64,000 nt of DNA from Catenovulum sediminis (GTDB lineage Bacteria > Pseudomonadota > Gammaproteobacteria > Enterobacterales > Alteromonadaceae), in assembly GCF_040270295.1 (NCBI RefSeq), contig NZ_JBELOE010000136.1; one strand, 5' to 3'. The notes under the pieces are model-generated. The model ran no database searches. It saw nothing but the letters and a program-made list of their open reading frames with translations, and was not told where the DNA came from. Position numbers and translations under genes: made by a program. Shown one piece after another: positions 62,319 through 64,000 of the stretch (position 1 is the first letter of the stretch; each line of letters opens with the position of its first letter).

Positions 62319-63192
62319 CAATGTAGTACTTGTGGTTGACGATTCGCCCGAATCTTTAGGCATGCTAAATGTTGCGTTAAATACCGCGGGTTATACTGCT
62401 TTAGTTGCCCTAAATGGCGTTCAGGCGTTAGCTATTGCAGAAAAGGTTGAACCCGATATTGTGTTAATGGATGCAATCATGCCGGAACTGGATGGCTTTG
62501 AAACCTGCAAACAGTTTAAACATTTGTTTCCGGCCGTACCTGTTATATTTATGACCGGCCTCACCGACTCTGAAGACGTTGTAAAAGGTTTTGAAGCAGG
62601 CGGTGTCGATTATGTCACCAAACCCATTTCAACAGACGAAGTACTCGCGCGTATCAAAGCGCATTTAAATACCGCTAAACTGGCTTTAAGCGCACAAAGT
62701 GCTTTAGATCACGCTGGTAAAAATGTATTTTGTGTCGACAACAAAGGTAAACTCGCCTGGGCTACACCACAAGTTTATGAATTAATAGAAAAAGTTTTTC
62801 CGGCTGAAAATACCCCGTGGCAGCAAATTGAGCCACAAATTGAAAGCTGGCTGGCAACCGAAAATAGAGCGAATTTAGAATTATCAGCTGATGAATCTGC
62901 ATTACAGGTTATTTACGAGCGCAAACAAGATGAGCTTCATCTACTGCGTTTAGCTAAAGCAAAAACGCAGCGCACCCCAAAACATTTGCAAGATGCCCTA
63001 CCGATAACCAAACGCGAGGCAGAAGTTTTATACTGGCTGTCGCACGCAAAAACCAATTGGGAAATTTCACAAATTTTAGAAATGAGCCCAAGAACCGTCA
63101 ACAAACATCTAGAGCAGATATTTAAAAAGTTAGCGGTGGATAATCGAACTGCTGCGGCAGCAATATCCATTCGGGTATTGGAAACGGATTAA
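62302..63192 (+). CDS. Response regulator, receiver plus LuxR-type HTH
   Basis: Two-component response regulator and likely partner of the overlapping hybrid kinase. The receiver domain has VVDDSPES, the phosphoacceptor in IVLMDAIMPELDG (Asp57), the FMTG switch Thr and the YVTKP Lys. A linker of about 100 residues follows. The C-terminal LuxR/GerE DNA-binding domain reads ITKREAEVLYWLSHAKTNWE, ISQILEMSPRTVNKHLEQIF, KKLAVDNRTAAAA. The start overlaps the kinase gene by 17 bp, so expression is coupled. Target genes are unknown; transport genes for the sensed compound are not in this window. Confidence 0.93.
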   Translation: MNSTINNVVLVVDDSPESLGMLNVALNTAGYTALVALNGVQALAIAEKVEPDIVLMDAIMPELDGFETCKQFKHLFPAVPVIFMTGLTDSEDVVKGFEAGGVDYVTKPISTDEVLARIKAHLNTAKLALSAQSALDHAGKNVFCVDNKGKLAWATPQVYELIEKVFPAENTPWQQIEPQIESWLATENRANLELSADESALQVIYERKQDELHLLRLAKAKTQRTPKHLQDALPITKREAEVLYWLSHAKTNWEISQILEMSPRTVNKHLEQIFKKLAVDNRTAAAAISIRVLETD

Positions 63193-63206
63193 GCTGAAAT
63201 TTGGGC

Positions 63207-63242
63207 AAAAAAAAGCCCGCCTACAGTCTAACGACAGGCGGG
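63207..63242 (-). terminator. Strong rho-independent terminator facing left
   Basis: CCCGCCT and AGGCGGG (63216-63222 and 63236-63242) form a GC-rich stem. On the minus strand it is followed by a run of eight T. The direction is therefore leftward, toward the response-regulator gene, and it would end a transcript coming from the right. It may also insulate the plus-strand operon. Confidence 0.7.
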
Positions 63243-63348
63243 ACACAAGGGAGATACAACAGGAACACACTTTCAAACACATTTAAATAGACTGGCCATA
63301 ATCCGGATAGTTCAAATAATTTTAAATTTTTTCTCAAATTTTTAATAA

Positions 63349-63546
63349 TAAAAAACAAAGCGCCCGTTCATTGATGAATAAACGGCAAATCCTTGTTTTG
63401 CGAGCGGAGTTTATGGATGCAGCTTTACTTGCGTGCGTGACGAACATCGGAGTGCTGGGACAGGTTACACATAAGGCTGCCTAACAGACTCAGCCCGCCA
63501 CACGCAACACGCAAAATCAACACCAACCCTCTAACCCATTGATTAA
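63349..63546 (-). ncRNA. Candidate small RNA of unknown type
   Basis: On the minus strand a promoter-like pair TTTACA (plus 63576-63581) and TTTAAA (plus 63553-63558) with 17-bp spacing precedes a GC-rich, structured stretch in an AT-rich, gene-free region. The core can close with a long stem (GCGTGTTGCGTG with CACGCACGC) around a GGCTG/CAGCC hairpin. It ends in an imperfect GCCGTT/AACGGGC hairpin followed by TTTGTTTTTT. Length about 200 nt. It matches no RNA family I can recognise. Confidence 0.35.
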
Positions 63547-63840
63547 ATTAAATTTAAAAAATCAGTAAGACGAGATGTAAATTTTCCTGACAGGGTGAAA
63601 TATCATTAAACAACAAATTAGCAACAAACACTCAAAAAATATCCATTTATATCTTGCCACGTAGACAAAGCAAGATCATACCTTTGAATATCCCAAATAT
63701 TTAAATGGGGGAGCAATAATTTGGAGCAAAATGTATTTTTCAGGGCGAAAAATCCAAACTTACATGGAAGTACTTGCAGCGTTGTTGTGAAAATTATAGC
63801 TCCACCTCGCTAGCTTGAATAAAAAACATTCAACTATTAT

Positions 63841-64000
63841 TTTGCCCTAGGGCGTGTTGATCTTTGTATTATTTTTGAGCAATAGGCTATTTTAATCATT
63901 AACAAAGCAGAATGAGTGGGGTTTAGTCATTCTAAATAAACGAATTCTAATGCCGTTAAGGGTTAAAATAGCCATTGCTGAGGCCAAAATGGTCTTATGC
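63841..64000. mobile_element. Possible end of a mobile element at window edge
   Basis: After CCTAGGGCGTGTTGATCTTT, GCAATAGGCTATTTTAA (63879-63895) and TTAAAATAGCCATTGC (63963-63978) form a 16-17 bp inverted repeat with one unpaired base. They enclose a smaller one (GAATGA 63910-63915, TCATTC 63927-63932). The structure recalls insertion-sequence termini of Alteromonadales but no transposase is within the window, so this is tentative. Confidence 0.3.

Overview
The window looks like a chromosomal segment of a moderately low-GC marine gammaproteobacterium, most likely an Alteromonadales relative (Catenovulum/Paraglaciecola-like). This is inferred from the gene complement (TonB receptor, PepSY membrane protein, NCS1-linked hybrid kinase, giant Ig-repeat protein) and from HigBA-2 proteins very like those I remember from the Vibrio cholerae superintegron. 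No rRNA, tRNA, CRISPR array, prophage, complete transposase or integrase gene was seen.

Left part (1-16.1 kb): a short CDF-type cation transporter; a three-gene minus-strand operon of planctomycete-like type (PSD1 cytochrome lipoprotein with DUF1549/LamG/DUF1553, a Tat-exported DUF1501 protein, a DUF2231/cytochrome membrane protein); a plus-strand beta-propeller protein and AraC regulator that probably belong with it; a metal-uptake set (DUF2946, TonB receptor, PepSY protein); a diguanylate cyclase; and an Ntn hydrolase.

Middle (about 16.1-29.8 kb): a cassette array. Nearly all genes lie on the minus strand and are small and unrelated: MerR/DUF2938, Fic, GFA-like, a P-loop protein, three HigBA modules, a PIN-like protein, a secreted protein, a hydrolase, an Mrr-like nuclease and unknowns. 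They are separated by two kinds of junction. Five sites resemble integron attC sites. Nine are copies, full or partial, of a 330-420 bp repeat that ends in an attC-like hairpin (GTTGGAC/GTTGGGC core) at the gene 3' end and stops 5-55 bp before the next gene. No integrase gene is present, so it resembles a CALIN (cluster of attC sites lacking integrase), but the long shared leader is unusual. One toxin is a pseudogene and another has lost its start codon. On the plus strand the repeat also carries two small hairpins with GGA loops that resemble CsrA-binding sites.

Right part (30.1-64 kb): a minus-strand run of seven exported or membrane proteins (1,671-aa lipoprotein with thrombospondin type 3 repeats, two paralogous small exported proteins, a membrane protein, a 3,443-aa Ig-repeat protein with a nine-domain super-repeat, a coiled-coil protein and a thioredoxin-fold protein). 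Divergent from it is a plus-strand set: FG-GAP/ASPIC protein, five-heme cytochrome, SNF2-type helicase, NCS1-permease/histidine kinase/receiver fusion and its LuxR-type response regulator. The last 800 bp hold no protein gene but contain a candidate minus-strand small RNA and an inverted-repeat structure that may be the edge of a mobile element.
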